Shown: positions 1 to 9,858, numbered from the stretch's first letter. The stretch is DNA of 64,000 bases from Bacteroidales bacterium (GCA_017934545.1 JAGBJI010000001.1:219109-283108); one strand, 5' to 3'. The notes: generated by a model not told the origin, from the letters alone. A program made the numbers and translations.

Positions 1-70
1 ATACCGGATAATAAGGCAGGGTTTGGGCGTAATTGACAATTGATTGGCAAAAAACAAGGAAAACCGTCAT

Positions 71-1537
71 ATGAAACGCAGAATTTTTTACATATTACTG
101 TTGTTTTGTGCCGTGCAATCGGCTGCGGCACAGGACGGAACGGATTTTTGCGGACAGATAAGGCGGCAATTGGACATTCAGAACTATAATACGGCGTTGC
201 AAATACTCTATGCCGCAACGGAAGACGACTATTACGACATAGAATGCGTGCAACGTGCGGCTTGCGAAGCCTATTACATGACGGGAGATTACGGAAAATG
301 TGCGGAATTGTGCGGAAAACTTTACAATGAAGACGAATCTTCAACCTTTACCGACATGTTATACATGGTTGTAACGGCTAAACAAAGCCGCAAAAACGAT
401 TCTTTGGTGGCTGCAGTGGCGTATGATTTGGGTCAAAAGCCGCCTGACAAGAATATTTTGCAGCAATTGGCCGTAATTTCACAGCGTGACATTGACAATG
501 CAGCCGCTGCCGTAAGCCGTTACATAGTTAACAACGGCATTTCGCCCGATGAAGATTTGAAACCGTACAAAACCGTGCTTGCAATATTGTTTTTTGCGGC
601 GGGACACTACAATGACTCTTACAATGCGTGCATTGATTATCTGACAATGGACAATTACCCGGTGATATATTACATTCTCGGAGTGATAAAGCAGCAAAAC
701 GCCGAATACAACTCGGCATTGTCGTTTTTCAATATGGCAATACGCAACGGATACAACCATTATGATGCGTATTTACGGCGTGCCGTATGCTTCGGATACG
801 GAAAAGATTACGTGCGTTCAAACATTGATTTGGACACATGCCTGATGATTGACAGCAATTACTATGTTTTCTATCTCAAGGGTATAAATTACAACTTTAT
901 GAAGCAATATCAGGACGCTATGAATTGTTTGGATTACAGCATAAGCCTGAACGATACCTTTGCAGACAGTTATAATTACCGCGGAATAGTGTTGAGCAAC
1001 ATGAAAGAGTACGCTTTTGCGGCTATGGATTTCAAAAATGCGGTGATTTTAGACCCTAAAACGCCGTTTGTCCACAATAATTACGGAATAGCATTGGAAA
1101 AAACGGGCAAAATTCAACAAGCCATAGAGCAATACCGCATTTCCGTCAAGACAGAACCGCAGTTGTCGGATGCGTGGTATAATTTGGGACGCATATATAC
1201 GGATTTTAAACAGACGGATAAGGCGTTGAAGTATTTGAAACGGGCTGCCGAGCTTGACCCGGACATATCTGACACGTACTATTTGATGGGTGTCAACTAT
1301 CAACGCAAGAATGACCGTCAGCGTGCGTGCATTATGTATCAGCAAGCGTTGGAATTGGAACATACCGAAGCAGGAAAAAAGATAGAATCTTATTGCAATT
1401 CGGGCGTGCAACAGCAAACGGTTGCAAAAAAATCAAAGACTGACAAACGTATAAAGAAGAAAAAAGCTGAAAAATCGGCCGAAGAAGATGAGGAAAACGG
1501 CGGTTTTTCCGAAACGGATGAGCAAGAAGAAGAATAA
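71..1537 (+). CDS. Exported TPR-repeat protein
   Basis: A secreted or periplasmic tetratricopeptide-repeat protein, probably a protein-protein interaction scaffold. ATG 71 is preferred over an in-frame TTG at 44 because it opens directly onto a signal peptide (MKRRIFYILLLF, then a small-residue cleavage site near SAAAQ). About seven TPR units follow from roughly residue 190 to 430, with the typical small-hydrophobic spacing and DP ends (ILDPKTPF, ELDPDISD). The C-terminal 40 residues are lysine-rich, then glutamate-rich, and likely disordered. The next gene starts 27 bases downstream on the same strand, so the two may be cotranscribed. No specific function can be named. Confidence 0.8.
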   Translation: MKRRIFYILLLFCAVQSAAAQDGTDFCGQIRRQLDIQNYNTALQILYAATEDDYYDIECVQRAACEAYYMTGDYGKCAELCGKLYNEDESSTFTDMLYMVVTAKQSRKNDSLVAAVAYDLGQKPPDKNILQQLAVISQRDIDNAAAAVSRYIVNNGISPDEDLKPYKTVLAILFFAAGHYNDSYNACIDYLTMDNYPVIYYILGVIKQQNAEYNSALSFFNMAIRNGYNHYDAYLRRAVCFGYGKDYVRSNIDLDTCLMIDSNYYVFYLKGINYNFMKQYQDAMNCLDYSISLNDTFADSYNYRGIVLSNMKEYAFAAMDFKNAVILDPKTPFVHNNYGIALEKTGKIQQAIEQYRISVKTEPQLSDAWYNLGRIYTDFKQTDKALKYLKRAAELDPDISDTYYLMGVNYQRKNDRQRACIMYQQALELEHTEAGKKIESYCNSGVQQQTVAKKSKTDKRIKKKKAEKSAEEDEENGGFSETDEQEEE

Positions 1538-1564
1538 TAGGCGGAATTAATAAAATAATATACT

Positions 1565-4441
1565 ATGAAAAGATTGATGTTTTATGTTTTGACAACGTTT
1601 ACTCTGTTGTCTTACGCACAGAAAAGCAGTTTGGTTAATCCTTTTGTGGGAACTGACGCCCACGGACACACGTATCCCGGCGTTACTGCACCGTGGGGCA
1701 TGGTGCAACTATCGCCTGACACGCGTCTTTCGGGTTGGGACGGCTGTTCGGGGTATCATTATTCGGACAGTGTGATATACGGCTTTTCGCATACGCACCT
1801 TTCGGGTACGGGATGCGAGGATTTGTGCGATATATTGTTCACTCCTACGGTGCATTCACGCACTTGGAAGGATTATACTCTAAAGTTTGAGCATAAAAAC
1901 GAGTTGGCGTGTGCAGGATTTTACTCCGTAATAGGATTCAACAAGGATTTTATCAAGACGGAATTGGCGTCTACCGAACGTATAGGACACCATAACTATA
2001 CTTATCCCGTAGGTGACACCATGGCAATGGTCATAAATCTGAAGCACCGTGACAAAACGTTGGATTATAACGTTGAAATAAGGGATGACAATACGGTTTT
2101 GGGTTACAGAAAAAGCAAATCCTGGAACGAACAACAGTCGGTTTATTTTGCCGTAAGATTCAGCACGAGCATACATCAGAGCTATTTAAACACGGAAACG
2201 GGCGAATTGTATTTGTATTTCGGACAATCCACCGGCACAAAACATCAGGTTTATGCCCAAACGGCGTTGTCTTCGGTTGACAAAGAGGGGGCTTTGAAGA
2301 ATTTGCAGCGGGGATTGCTGAAAAATTTCAAAGATGCAAAGAAGCAAAGCATTGCTTTGTGGGAAAAAGCATTGGGAGCAATTGACATAGAGGGCGGAAC
2401 CAAAGAGCAGAGGCGTACGTTCTATACGGCATTGTACCATTGTATGACTTCTCCCAATCTGTATTCCGACGTTGATTACCGTTACCGCAGCATGATAAAC
2501 AACAATTTACAGAAAGGAAATTCGGTTGACGGCATAAAACCCGCCGACCCTATAGCGACAGCCGACGGTTACAACCGTTATACGGTCTTTTCGCTTTGGG
2601 ATACATACCGTACTTTGAATCCTTTGATGACGATAATCCGTCCCGATAAGTGCCTTGAATTTGAAAAAACGTTCTTGGACTATTACAGACAGACCGATGA
2701 ATTGCCTGTTTGGGAGTTGTATTCGTGGGAAACCTACTGTATGATAGGACAGCACGGCATCAGCACGTTGGCAGAGTGGATTTTGAAAGGAATAATTGTT
2801 GATAACGAAACGGCACTCAAGGCAATGATATCGGCAGCAAACAAAGAACGTGCAGGGTTGGGCGAATTCAACCGCAACGGTTATATTTCTTCGGAAAAAG
2901 AACACGAAAGCGTGAGCAAAACAGTGGAATATGCTTACAATATGTACTGCATTGCACAGGTTGCAAAGGCTATGGGCAAGGACGAAACGTACAATGAATA
3001 CATCAAACGGGCTCAATATTACAAAAATCTGTTCAATAATGAGAATAAATTTATACAGCCCAAGGAGAACGGCAGGTTTTTACCGGATTTTGACCCCAAA
3101 CAAGTGGACGTAAACTACACCGAAGGCAACGGATGGCACTATACGTTCTACGCACCGCAGGATATAAACACGTTGATTGCGTTGATGGGCGGAAAAAAAG
3201 CCTTTGAAGAAAAATTGGACGAATGTTTTAATTCGCAGGAACAGACAACGGGACGCATTCAGGCGGACATTACGGGTTTGATAGGGCAGTATGCCCACGG
3301 TAATGAGCCGTCGCAGCACACGGCATACCTATATAATTATATCAACAAGCCGTTTAAAACCCAGAAAACAGTCCGTAAAATACTGACGGAACTTTATTCC
3401 GATAAGCCTGACGGCATTTGCGGCAACGACGATTGCGGACAGATGTCGGCATGGTACGTAATGTCGGCTATGGGAATATATCCTGTCAACCCCGTAAGCG
3501 GAGAATATGTGATAGGTTCGCCGTTGTTTGACAAAGTAACGGTGCATATGCCAAACGGAAAAGACTTTGTAATCAAAAGCAAGCAGGGAAAAAACACTCC
3601 GTACGTAAAATCAATGAAATTGAACGGTAAAAAATATGAAAAACTCTTCATTTCGCATAAAGATATAGTCAACGGAGGAATGTTGGAAATGCAGATGACC
3701 GACGAAGGACACTTGTTTAAATCCGAAGCGGAGTCGTATAAAGCCCCTGTAAGCATGATTTCGGACAATTTAATAACGCCTGTTGCTTATTTAAAATATG
3801 ACGGAACGGGAACATTCACCGATAAACTTAACGTTCAAACGGTATATCCTAACGCAGATTTCACTTCTTTTAGAACCGAAAACAGAATATTGACCCAAAC
3901 GGACAGCATAACGGTGATAAACAGATGCAATGCAGTTGCATCCAAACCCGTTACTGCACGTTTTTATAAGATTCCCAAGGGCAGAAGCGTTGACTTGCTT
4001 ACACAATACAACCCTCAATATACGGCAGGAGGCAAAGAAGCGTTGATAGATTTAAAAACAGGAACGGACAATTGGCGTTTGGGTTGTTGGCAAGGCTATT
4101 GGGGTGAAGACGTTGAGGCGGTTGTTGACTTGGGAAAGGTGCAAAACATTTCTTATGTGGGAGGACATTTTATCCAAGATATGAAAAGTTGGATTTTTAT
4201 GCCGCAGCAGGTTCGTTATTATATAAGCCAAGACGGAGAAAACTACTCTTTGTTGGGTGCGGTTGACAATGACACGGACCCGAAATACGACGGATGCGTG
4301 ACCAAAACCTTTGATATAAATTGCAACGCACAAGCGAGATATGTAAAGATGAAAGCGGTGAACATCAAAACCGTACCTTCATGGCATATATCGGCAGGAG
4401 AGAAGGCGTGGCTGTTTATTGACGAAATTTTTATCAGATAA
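1565..4441 (+). CDS. GH92 family alpha-mannosidase, exported
   Basis: Glycoside hydrolase family 92 enzymes are calcium-dependent exo-acting alpha-mannosidases that trim mannose from N-glycans or mannans. The N-terminus is a signal peptide (MKRLMFYVLTTFTLLSYAQ). The family signature follows at once (VNPFVGTDAHGHTYPG, PWGMVQLSPDTR), and the catalytic (alpha/alpha)6 barrel shows the conserved GNEPSQHTAYLYNY and GNDDCGQMSAWYV motifs at about residues 580-635, including the acidic residues used as base. After about residue 700 there is a beta-rich linker, and the last 140 residues look like an F5/8 type C (discoidin/CBM32-like) domain. Full length. No SusC/SusD partner lies next to it, so it is not part of an obvious polysaccharide utilisation locus here. 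Confidence 0.93.
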   Translation: MKRLMFYVLTTFTLLSYAQKSSLVNPFVGTDAHGHTYPGVTAPWGMVQLSPDTRLSGWDGCSGYHYSDSVIYGFSHTHLSGTGCEDLCDILFTPTVHSRTWKDYTLKFEHKNELACAGFYSVIGFNKDFIKTELASTERIGHHNYTYPVGDTMAMVINLKHRDKTLDYNVEIRDDNTVLGYRKSKSWNEQQSVYFAVRFSTSIHQSYLNTETGELYLYFGQSTGTKHQVYAQTALSSVDKEGALKNLQRGLLKNFKDAKKQSIALWEKALGAIDIEGGTKEQRRTFYTALYHCMTSPNLYSDVDYRYRSMINNNLQKGNSVDGIKPADPIATADGYNRYTVFSLWDTYRTLNPLMTIIRPDKCLEFEKTFLDYYRQTDELPVWELYSWETYCMIGQHGISTLAEWILKGIIVDNETALKAMISAANKERAGLGEFNRNGYISSEKEHESVSKTVEYAYNMYCIAQVAKAMGKDETYNEYIKRAQYYKNLFNNENKFIQPKENGRFLPDFDPKQVDVNYTEGNGWHYTFYAPQDINTLIALMGGKKAFEEKLDECFNSQEQTTGRIQADITGLIGQYAHGNEPSQHTAYLYNYINKPFKTQKTVRKILTELYSDKPDGICGNDDCGQMSAWYVMSAMGIYPVNPVSGEYVIGSPLFDKVTVHMPNGKDFVIKSKQGKNTPYVKSMKLNGKKYEKLFISHKDIVNGGMLEMQMTDEGHLFKSEAESYKAPVSMISDNLITPVAYLKYDGTGTFTDKLNVQTVYPNADFTSFRTENRILTQTDSITVINRCNAVASKPVTARFYKIPKGRSVDLLTQYNPQYTAGGKEALIDLKTGTDNWRLGCWQGYWGEDVEAVVDLGKVQNISYVGGHFIQDMKSWIFMPQQVRYYISQDGENYSLLGAVDNDTDPKYDGCVTKTFDINCNAQARYVKMKAVNIKTVPSWHISAGEKAWLFIDEIFIR

Positions 4442-4446
4442 CAACG

Positions 4447-4477
4447 AAGCGGGAACATCTAAAAAATGTTCCCGCTT
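4447..4477. terminator. Bidirectional hairpin terminator
   Basis: AAGCGGGAACAT (4447-4458) pairs perfectly with ATGTTCCCGCTT (4466-4477) around a short A-rich loop, followed by T residues on the plus strand. It lies between the convergent ends of the GH92 gene and the minus-strand HsdR-N-like gene. Confidence 0.85.
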
Positions 4478-4516
4478 TTGCAAATCAAAATATTCCTTAT
4501 ACAATATATTATTATA

Positions 4517-4906
4517 CTACTGCAAAACGGGCATGCTTTTTTGTTGAACGTAGCCTTTGGAAGTACGTCTGAACAAAACGGTTTGTTGTCCGTTGGTCAG
4601 CAGTATGTATTTGGCGTTGAGCGTAAGGTTGTACGACATGGCTTGTTGCAGTGTTTTTTCATTCAGATGTACGTTTGGGGCTTTGCATTCCACAAGCATG
4701 AAAGGCAAAAAGTCCTTGTTGTATATGACAATGTCGTAACGTTTTGCAAGTTTGCCTACATTTATTTTGGCTTCCAGCGAAAACCGTGTGACAGGATAGT
4801 GAAATTGCTGGGTTAAAACCGTAACCGTATGTTGCCTTACCTCTTCTTCGGGAGTTAAGGCAACATATTTACGTCTTATTTTGCAATATACGGTGTTATT
4901 CGTCAT
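4517..4906 (-). CDS. Stand-alone HsdR N-terminal-domain protein (PD-(D/E)xK fold)
   Basis: A 129-residue protein resembling the N-terminal nuclease-like domain of type I restriction HsdR subunits (the HSDR_N type found as single-domain proteins in many Bacteroidota). The PD-(D/E)xK core is visible: E45, D58 in RYDIVIY, and E73-x-K75 in LVECKAP, so metal-dependent nuclease chemistry is possible. No HsdM, HsdS or motor domain is nearby, so it is not a restriction system. Its ATG lies inside the last codons of the upstream TonB-dependent receptor gene (11-base overlap), suggesting translational coupling. The substrate is unknown. Confidence 0.8.
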   Translation of the reverse strand: MTNNTVYCKIRRKYVALTPEEEVRQHTVTVLTQQFHYPVTRFSLEAKINVGKLAKRYDIVIYNKDFLPFMLVECKAPNVHLNEKTLQQAMSYNLTLNAKYILLTNGQQTVLFRRTSKGYVQQKSMPVLQ

Positions 4907-7445
4907 AGTTTTCGCCCGAACCTGAGTAGGAATCGTCGTTTTGTCCTGCGGATTTCATCTTGTTACGCCGCATGTTTGCCGTTTTACCGAAGTTGTACGA
5001 GAAACTCAATCTTATGCTGCGTGAATAAGGGTGGCGTCTTGTGAACGATACGTATTGGTCTGTATAAGCATATCCGAATCCTCCGCGGGTGTCAAGCACA
5101 TCCCTGAAGTTCAAAGATATGTTTCCCTGTTTGTTAAGTATTGATTTTTTAACCGCAAAGTCAATATCATAACGGGCATTGTCACGTCCTTGAATGGTTT
5201 TACGCGGTGCGTTGTAACGTCCCGACACCTGAACGGTGAAATTCTTCGGAAGAGTGAGCGTAGTGTTCAGTTTGGCGTTGTAGTTAAACGATTTGACTGC
5301 ATCGTATCCCAATCCCTGTCCGTCTTGGTAAGAACCGAAGAAGTTCATGCTTAAGTTGGCTTTCCACCAATTGGTTATATCGCGGTCAACTATTACTTCT
5401 AATCCGTAATTTGAACTGTGTGCCAAGTTGACAAACGTTTGTGCCGTTATACTGTTTGCATCGTCATTGCTTGCAGCAGCCCATGCCCAGTCAAATCCGT
5501 ACAAATGGGCGTTGGCTTCGTTCCAAAGAAATTGAAAACGGGTCATTCCGTTTGATACATAGCGGTAATAGGCCGACGTAAAGATGGTGGTATTTTTGAA
5601 CATAAGCGACCATCCTGCCTCAAAAGCGTTGGTGTACTCGGGGTCAATGTCGGGATTTCCGAACCTTAAGTATTCCTTGTTAGTTCGGTCTATGTTAGGC
5701 ATCATCGTCCACGGGTCAGGACGGCGTATACGGCGGGAATACGAAATTTGGAACGAATTCATTTGGTTGAGTTGGTAGGATATATGGACGGTAGGGTAGA
5801 GAGGATTGTAGTCTTTGTCAAATTTGATTTCGTTACCCGTGAAATCGGTCTTTTTGAAATCATTGTTCACTATTTCCTGACGCAGACCCAATTGGGCGGA
5901 AAGTTTTTTGCCTATTTGGAAACCGTAGGTTGCGTAAAAGGCATGTATGAATTCTTCCCTTTCAAAATCGTAACTTTCTTTTGTGTTCAGCACTCCGTTG
6001 TATGCCGTAGTGCTTGTTGAGGTTCCCTCGCTGTAATTTAAATTGTATCCTACTTCCAATTTTGAGTTTTCGTTCACAGGATACACGAAGTGAACGTCCG
6101 CAACGGCACGGTGGTTATTGCTTTCTGACGTATCACCACGGTAATAATCGGCAAAACTGTCGTCCGTATAGTTTATTTCGTCTTTTATCTTGCGGTTGAA
6201 TTTACCCCAGTTCCAAGTAAACCCTGCATAAAACAATTCATCTTTTTTATCTTTGAATTCTTTTTGGTAAGTTACACCCAAATTGTTGAACTGTCCGTTG
6301 TTTTTACCCGAACTTTTGTCGGTGTTGTTTCTTTCGTCAACGTCTTTAAGCAGGTTTTGGTTTACTGTAGTGGAATAATCGTCGGGCGTGTTGTGAATGT
6401 GCGAGTTGAAGTTAAGGCTTAATGTGTTGTACTTGTTTATGTACCACTCACCGCCCAAGCGGAAACCGCCTCCCAATCCGGCTTCGCCGCCGTCACGTTT
6501 GCTTCGGATTAAATCAGTTACGTCGTTGCCGCCGTTGTTGAAGAACCTTAAGTTGTCGGTTACCATTCCCCGTTTGTCATAACGCATGTCAGCCGAAGCG
6601 GAAAGCGAAAACCGTTTGTCAGACCAATTCAATGTAGCGGCGATACTCTCTTTTGGCATCCATTTTTTCAGTGCCGTTCCGCTTGCAACGTTGATATTGC
6701 CGTTCAACCCCATGTTTCCCTTTTCTTTCAGCGTGATATTGATAATACCCGACATACCTTCTGGGTTGTATTTTGCCGAAGGGTTGGTTATGACCTCTAT
6801 CTTGTCTATTTGCGAAGCGGGTATTTGGGCCAAAACGCTCGGAACGTCGTTGCCGTAAAGCGTAGAAGGCTTGCCGTCTATCAAAAGCGTTACGTTGGAC
6901 GCCCCTCTCAAAGAGATGTTTCCCTCGTCGTCAACTTCAACGCTCGGAACGTCTTCCAAAACATCGCTGGCGTTGCCGCCCGCAGACACAAGGTTTTGGT
7001 CAACGTTGATTACACGTTTGTCCAATTTATATTCCATCATTTGCTTTGCACCGACGATGGTGACCTCTTCAAGATTTTCGCTTGAGGGTTCCAACTTCAC
7101 CGTGCCGATGTTAACGTTTGCGGAGTTGACAGTAATTTCTTTGCTTACGTCTTTATATCCTACAAACGACAATTTTAAGATGTAGTTACCCGAATTTATG
7201 TTTTTGATGTTAAAAACACCCGAATCGTCGGTTATTCCTCCGTTGACAACCGAAGACTTTTGACCTGAAGTCATCAAAGCCACCGAAACATAAGGCAAAG
7301 GTTCGTTGCTGCGTGAGTCAATAACCTTTCCCGTTAACGAGTTTCTGCCTTGCGGCTTTTTAGTGTTTTGTGCAACCGCAGGCATCAAAGCAATCAACAC
7401 AAGGGTAAAGCAAATTGCCGTCAATGATTTTAATTTCATATACAT
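4896..7445 (-). CDS. TonB-dependent outer-membrane receptor (OMP beta-barrel family)
   Basis: An outer-membrane active transporter of the Bacteroidota type. Order of parts: signal peptide ending near PAVAQ (start either M1 or M3 at 7439), a carboxypeptidase-regulatory-like beta-sandwich at about residues 35-120 (GKVIDSRSNEPLPYVSVAL), a plug domain at about 130-240 (SLRGASNVTLLIDGKPS, EVITNPSAKYNPEGMSGII), then a large beta-barrel to the C-terminus. At 849 residues it is shorter than SusC proteins, has no SusD neighbour, and fits the outer membrane beta-barrel family that includes siderophore- and peptide-type receptors. The ligand cannot be told from sequence. The tail is rich in Asn, Gly and Ser. 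Confidence 0.9.
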   Translation of the reverse strand: MYMKLKSLTAICFTLVLIALMPAVAQNTKKPQGRNSLTGKVIDSRSNEPLPYVSVALMTSGQKSSVVNGGITDDSGVFNIKNINSGNYILKLSFVGYKDVSKEITVNSANVNIGTVKLEPSSENLEEVTIVGAKQMMEYKLDKRVINVDQNLVSAGGNASDVLEDVPSVEVDDEGNISLRGASNVTLLIDGKPSTLYGNDVPSVLAQIPASQIDKIEVITNPSAKYNPEGMSGIINITLKEKGNMGLNGNINVASGTALKKWMPKESIAATLNWSDKRFSLSASADMRYDKRGMVTDNLRFFNNGGNDVTDLIRSKRDGGEAGLGGGFRLGGEWYINKYNTLSLNFNSHIHNTPDDYSTTVNQNLLKDVDERNNTDKSSGKNNGQFNNLGVTYQKEFKDKKDELFYAGFTWNWGKFNRKIKDEINYTDDSFADYYRGDTSESNNHRAVADVHFVYPVNENSKLEVGYNLNYSEGTSTSTTAYNGVLNTKESYDFEREEFIHAFYATYGFQIGKKLSAQLGLRQEIVNNDFKKTDFTGNEIKFDKDYNPLYPTVHISYQLNQMNSFQISYSRRIRRPDPWTMMPNIDRTNKEYLRFGNPDIDPEYTNAFEAGWSLMFKNTTIFTSAYYRYVSNGMTRFQFLWNEANAHLYGFDWAWAAASNDDANSITAQTFVNLAHSSNYGLEVIVDRDITNWWKANLSMNFFGSYQDGQGLGYDAVKSFNYNAKLNTTLTLPKNFTVQVSGRYNAPRKTIQGRDNARYDIDFAVKKSILNKQGNISLNFRDVLDTRGGFGYAYTDQYVSFTRRHPYSRSIRLSFSYNFGKTANMRRNKMKSAGQNDDSYSGSGENYDE

Positions 7446-7620
7446 TAATATATTATAAGGGTTATAAAAATTGTAATAATAAAAACTATAAAACGTAAAT
7501 TTACGGCATTTATTATATAATATATGACAGTAAAATGTGAAAAAAGTTTAAAAACACCGCCGCTGTAATGGGATAAAACATTGAAAACAACTATATTTTT
7601 CGGACTTAAACGGATATTAA

Positions 7621-7869
7621 TTCTGAAAAAACAAAATCACTGCCATAATTAATAAAAGCGTTTTTAGAAATAAAAATCCTGCAAGACGGTTTTGTAAACT
7701 CTGCAAAACCGTCTTGCAAGTGTTGCAAAACCGTTTTGCAGACATTACAAAACCGTTTTGCAGGGAATTGGTTTGCGAAAACATTTTTGCGAACTGTGGT
7801 TTAAGTTCTGTGTTTTCTGAAGAAATTGCGGAAATTTTGCAAAATCGGGGCAAAAAATTGAATTTTTTG
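7621..7869. repeat. 22-bp palindrome train 1 (GCAAAACCGTTTTGC type)
   Basis: Four 17-bp units start at 7680, 7702, 7724 and 7746, exactly 22 bp apart. Each is a variant of TGCAAAACCGTTTTGCA, and the 5-base linkers all differ (AACTC, AGTGT, GACAT). Weaker palindromes continue in phase on both sides: TTTTTAGAAA near 7665, TTTGCGAAA near 7776, AACTGTGGTT near 7797, TTTTCTGAAG near 7818, TTTTGCAAAA near 7840 and CAAAAAATTGAATTTTTTG at 7851-7869. The train fills most of the 620-base region between the divergent TonB-receptor gene and the tRNA/tuf operon. No gene is seen here. Confidence 0.75.
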
Positions 7870-8006
7870 AAAATTTAGACCCCGAAACAGTGTTTTACAA
7901 CCTATATTTTGATAAAATACGGTGCGTGACGGCAAACTCCGAAAGAATTTTTTCTCCTTAAAAAACAACGCTTTATAAAAAAAGAATAAAAAAAAACGTG
8001 ATTTTT

Positions 8007-8038
8007 TTTGGTGGGTATTCAAAAATGGTGTACTTTTG
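8007..8038 (+). promoter_or_regulatory. Promoter of the tRNA-tuf operon
   Basis: A -33 type TTTG at 8007-8010 and a -7 type TACTTTTG at 8031-8038 are separated by 20 bases, matching the Bacteroidota primary-sigma consensus. The first tRNA starts 28 bases after the -7 box. Confidence 0.8.
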
Positions 8039-8066
8039 CAAACGCCTTTTGAGAGGAATGTGAAAT

Positions 8067-8139
8067 GCCGATATAACTCAGTTGGTAGAGTAGCTGATTT
8101 GTAATCAGCCTGTCGGGGGTTCAAGTCCCTCTATCGGCT
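8067..8139 (+). tRNA. tRNA-Thr (anticodon TGT)
   Basis: Acceptor stem GCCGATA pairs with TATCGGC, discriminator T. Anticodon stem GCTGA/TCAGC holds loop TTTGTAA, giving anticodon TGT (threonine, ACA). The T arm contains GTTCAAGTC. CCA is not encoded. First gene of the operon. Confidence 0.95.
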
Positions 8140-8159
8140 CAAAGTAAAGTTCTTTTGAC

Positions 8160-8241
8160 GGGGAAGTCGCATAGTGGCAATTGCAACAGACTGTAAATCT
8201 GTCCTCTTCGGAGTTCGGTGGTTCGAGTCCACCCTTCCCCA
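8160..8241 (+). tRNA. tRNA-Tyr (anticodon GTA)
   Basis: Acceptor GGGGAAG pairs with CTTCCCC, discriminator A. Anticodon stem CAGA/TCTG with loop CTGTAAA gives GTA. The long variable arm (class II tRNA, 82 nt) fits tyrosine. Confidence 0.95.
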
Positions 8242-8259
8242 CTGAAAGTAAATTATAAT

Positions 8260-8332
8260 GCGGGAATAGCTCATTTGGTAGAGCGATAGCCTTCCAAGCT
8301 ATAGGTGGCGGGTTCGAGCCCCGTTTCCCGCT
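8260..8332 (+). tRNA. tRNA-Gly (anticodon TCC)
   Basis: Acceptor GCGGGAA pairs with TTCCCGC, discriminator T. Anticodon stem ATAGC/GCTAT with loop CTTCCAA gives TCC (glycine, GGA). Confidence 0.95.
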
Positions 8333-8415
8333 CAAAACAGGGCTGATGGATGCCTTTTTTATGAGAGGAGGAGTTGTGTTCGGCTCGTCCGTATCGTTGT
8401 AAATGTGAAGTCCAT

Positions 8416-8487
<72 letters not shown>

Positions 8488-8550
8488 CTTAACAGTTTGA
8501 AATAAAATAAAACGGAAATTAATTAATAAACATTTAAATAAACATAAGTT

Positions 8551-9738
8551 ATGGCAAAAGAGAAATTTGAGCGTACCAAACCACATGTTAATATCGGTAC
8601 AATCGGTCACGTTGACCACGGTAAGACAACTTTGACTGCAGCAATCACTAAAGTTTTGGCTGAAAAAGGTTTGTCAGAAGTTAAATCATTCGATTCAATT
8701 GACTCTGCTCCTGAAGAAAAGGAAAGAGGTATCACTATTAATACCGCTCACGTAGAGTATCAGACTGAAAACCGTCACTATGCGCATGTTGACTGTCCTG
8801 GTCACGCAGACTATGTAAAGAACATGGTTACGGGTGCAGCTCAAATGGACGGAGCAATCCTTGTTGTTGCTGCAACTGACGGTCCTATGCCTCAGACACG
8901 TGAACATATACTTCTTGCACGTCAGGTAGGTGTTCCTCGTATGGTTGTTTTCATGAACAAAGTTGACCTTGTTGACGACCCTGAGTTGTTGGATTTGGTT
9001 GAAATGGATATAAGAGATTTGTTGAGCTTCTATGAATTTGACGGTGACAATACTCCTATCATCCGTGGTTCTGCTCTTGGAGCATTGAACGGCGAACCTC
9101 AATGGGAAGAAAAAGTTGTTGAACTTATGGATGCAGTTGATAACTGGATTCCTCTTCCTCAAAGAGATGTTGACAAAGATTTCTTGATGCCTGTTGAAGA
9201 CGTATTCTCTATCACCGGACGTGGTACGGTTGCAACCGGAAGAATTGAAACCGGTATAATCAAAGTAGGTGACCCTGTTGACATCATCGGTATGGGTGCT
9301 GAAAAACTTAAATCAACGGTTACGGGAGTTGAGATGTTCAGAAAACTTCTTGACGAAGGAGAAGCTGGAGATAACGTAGGTTTGTTGTTGAGAGGTATAG
9401 ACAAAGACGAGATACGCAGAGGTATGGTTATCGCTAAACCTGGAACAATCACTCCTCATAAGAAATTCCAAGCTGAGGTTTATATCCTTAAGAAAGAAGA
9501 AGGCGGCCGTCACACTCCGTTCCAAAACAGATACCGTCCGCAGTTCTACTTCAGAACCACTGACGTTACGGGTGAAATATCATTGCCTGAAGGACGTGAG
9601 TTAGTTATGCCTGGTGACAACTTGACAATCACGGTTGAATTGTTGTCTGAAATTGCATTGAACCTTAACCTTCGTTTCGCTATCCGTGAGGGTGGAAGAA
9701 CTGTAGGTGCAGGTCAGGTAACTAAGATATTGGATTAA
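8551..9738 (+). CDS. tuf: Elongation factor Tu
   Basis: The GTPase that delivers aminoacyl-tRNA to the ribosome. 395 residues, full length. The G1 motif GHVDHGKT (about residues 19-26), switch region RGITINT, G3 DCPGH and G4 NKVD are intact; domains 2 and 3 follow, ending [10 protein letters not shown]. It sits between tRNA-Thr(GGT) and tRNA-Trp as in other Bacteroidota and is presumably read from the promoter at 8007-8038. Confidence 0.99.
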   Translation: MAKEKFERTKPHVNIGTIGHVDHGKTTLTAAITKVLAEKGLSEVKSFDSIDSAPEEKERGITINTAHVEYQTENRHYAHVDCPGHADYVKNMVTGAAQMDGAILVVAATDGPMPQTREHILLARQVGVPRMVVFMNKVDLVDDPELLDLVEMDIRDLLSFYEFDGDNTPIIRGSALGALNGEPQWEEKVVELMDAVDNWIPLPQRDVDKDFLMPVEDVFSITGRGTVATGRIETGIIKVGDPVDIIGMGAEKLKSTVTGVEMFRKLLDEGEAGDNVGLLLRGIDKDEIRRGMVIAKPGTITPHKKFQAEVYILKKEEGGRHTPFQNRYRPQFYFRTTDVTGEISLPEGRELVMPGDNLTITVELLSEIALNLNLRFAIREGGRTVGAGQVTKILD

Positions 9739-9753
9739 TGAATTATTTAGTAC

Positions 9754-9780
9754 GGGCGGCTTATTAAAAGTAAGTTGCCC
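9754..9780 (+). terminator. Weak hairpin between tuf and tRNA-Trp
   Basis: GGGCGGCTTA (9754-9763) pairs with TAAGTTGCCC (9771-9780) with two G-U pairs, followed by a short T-rich stretch. Probably a partial terminator or processing site, since tRNA-Trp and secE have no clear promoter of their own. Confidence 0.5.
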
Positions 9781-9787
9781 TTAATTT

Positions 9788-9858
9788 AGGGGTATGGTCT
9801 AATGGTAGAATAGCGGTCTCCAAAACCGTTGATGGGAGTTCGATTCTCTCTGCCCCTG
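9788..9858 (+). tRNA. tRNA-Trp (anticodon CCA)
   Basis: Acceptor AGGGGTA pairs with TGCCCCT (one G-U pair), discriminator G. Anticodon stem GCGGT/ACCGT with loop CTCCAAA gives CCA. Conserved position between tuf and secE. Confidence 0.95.

Noticed and set aside
4517-4906. Type I restriction-modification system
   Set aside because: Only the HsdR N-terminal type domain is present; no motor, methylase or specificity subunit.
7680-7762. CRISPR array
   Set aside because: Spacers of 5 bases and 17-bp palindromic repeats are far too short; no cas gene is present.
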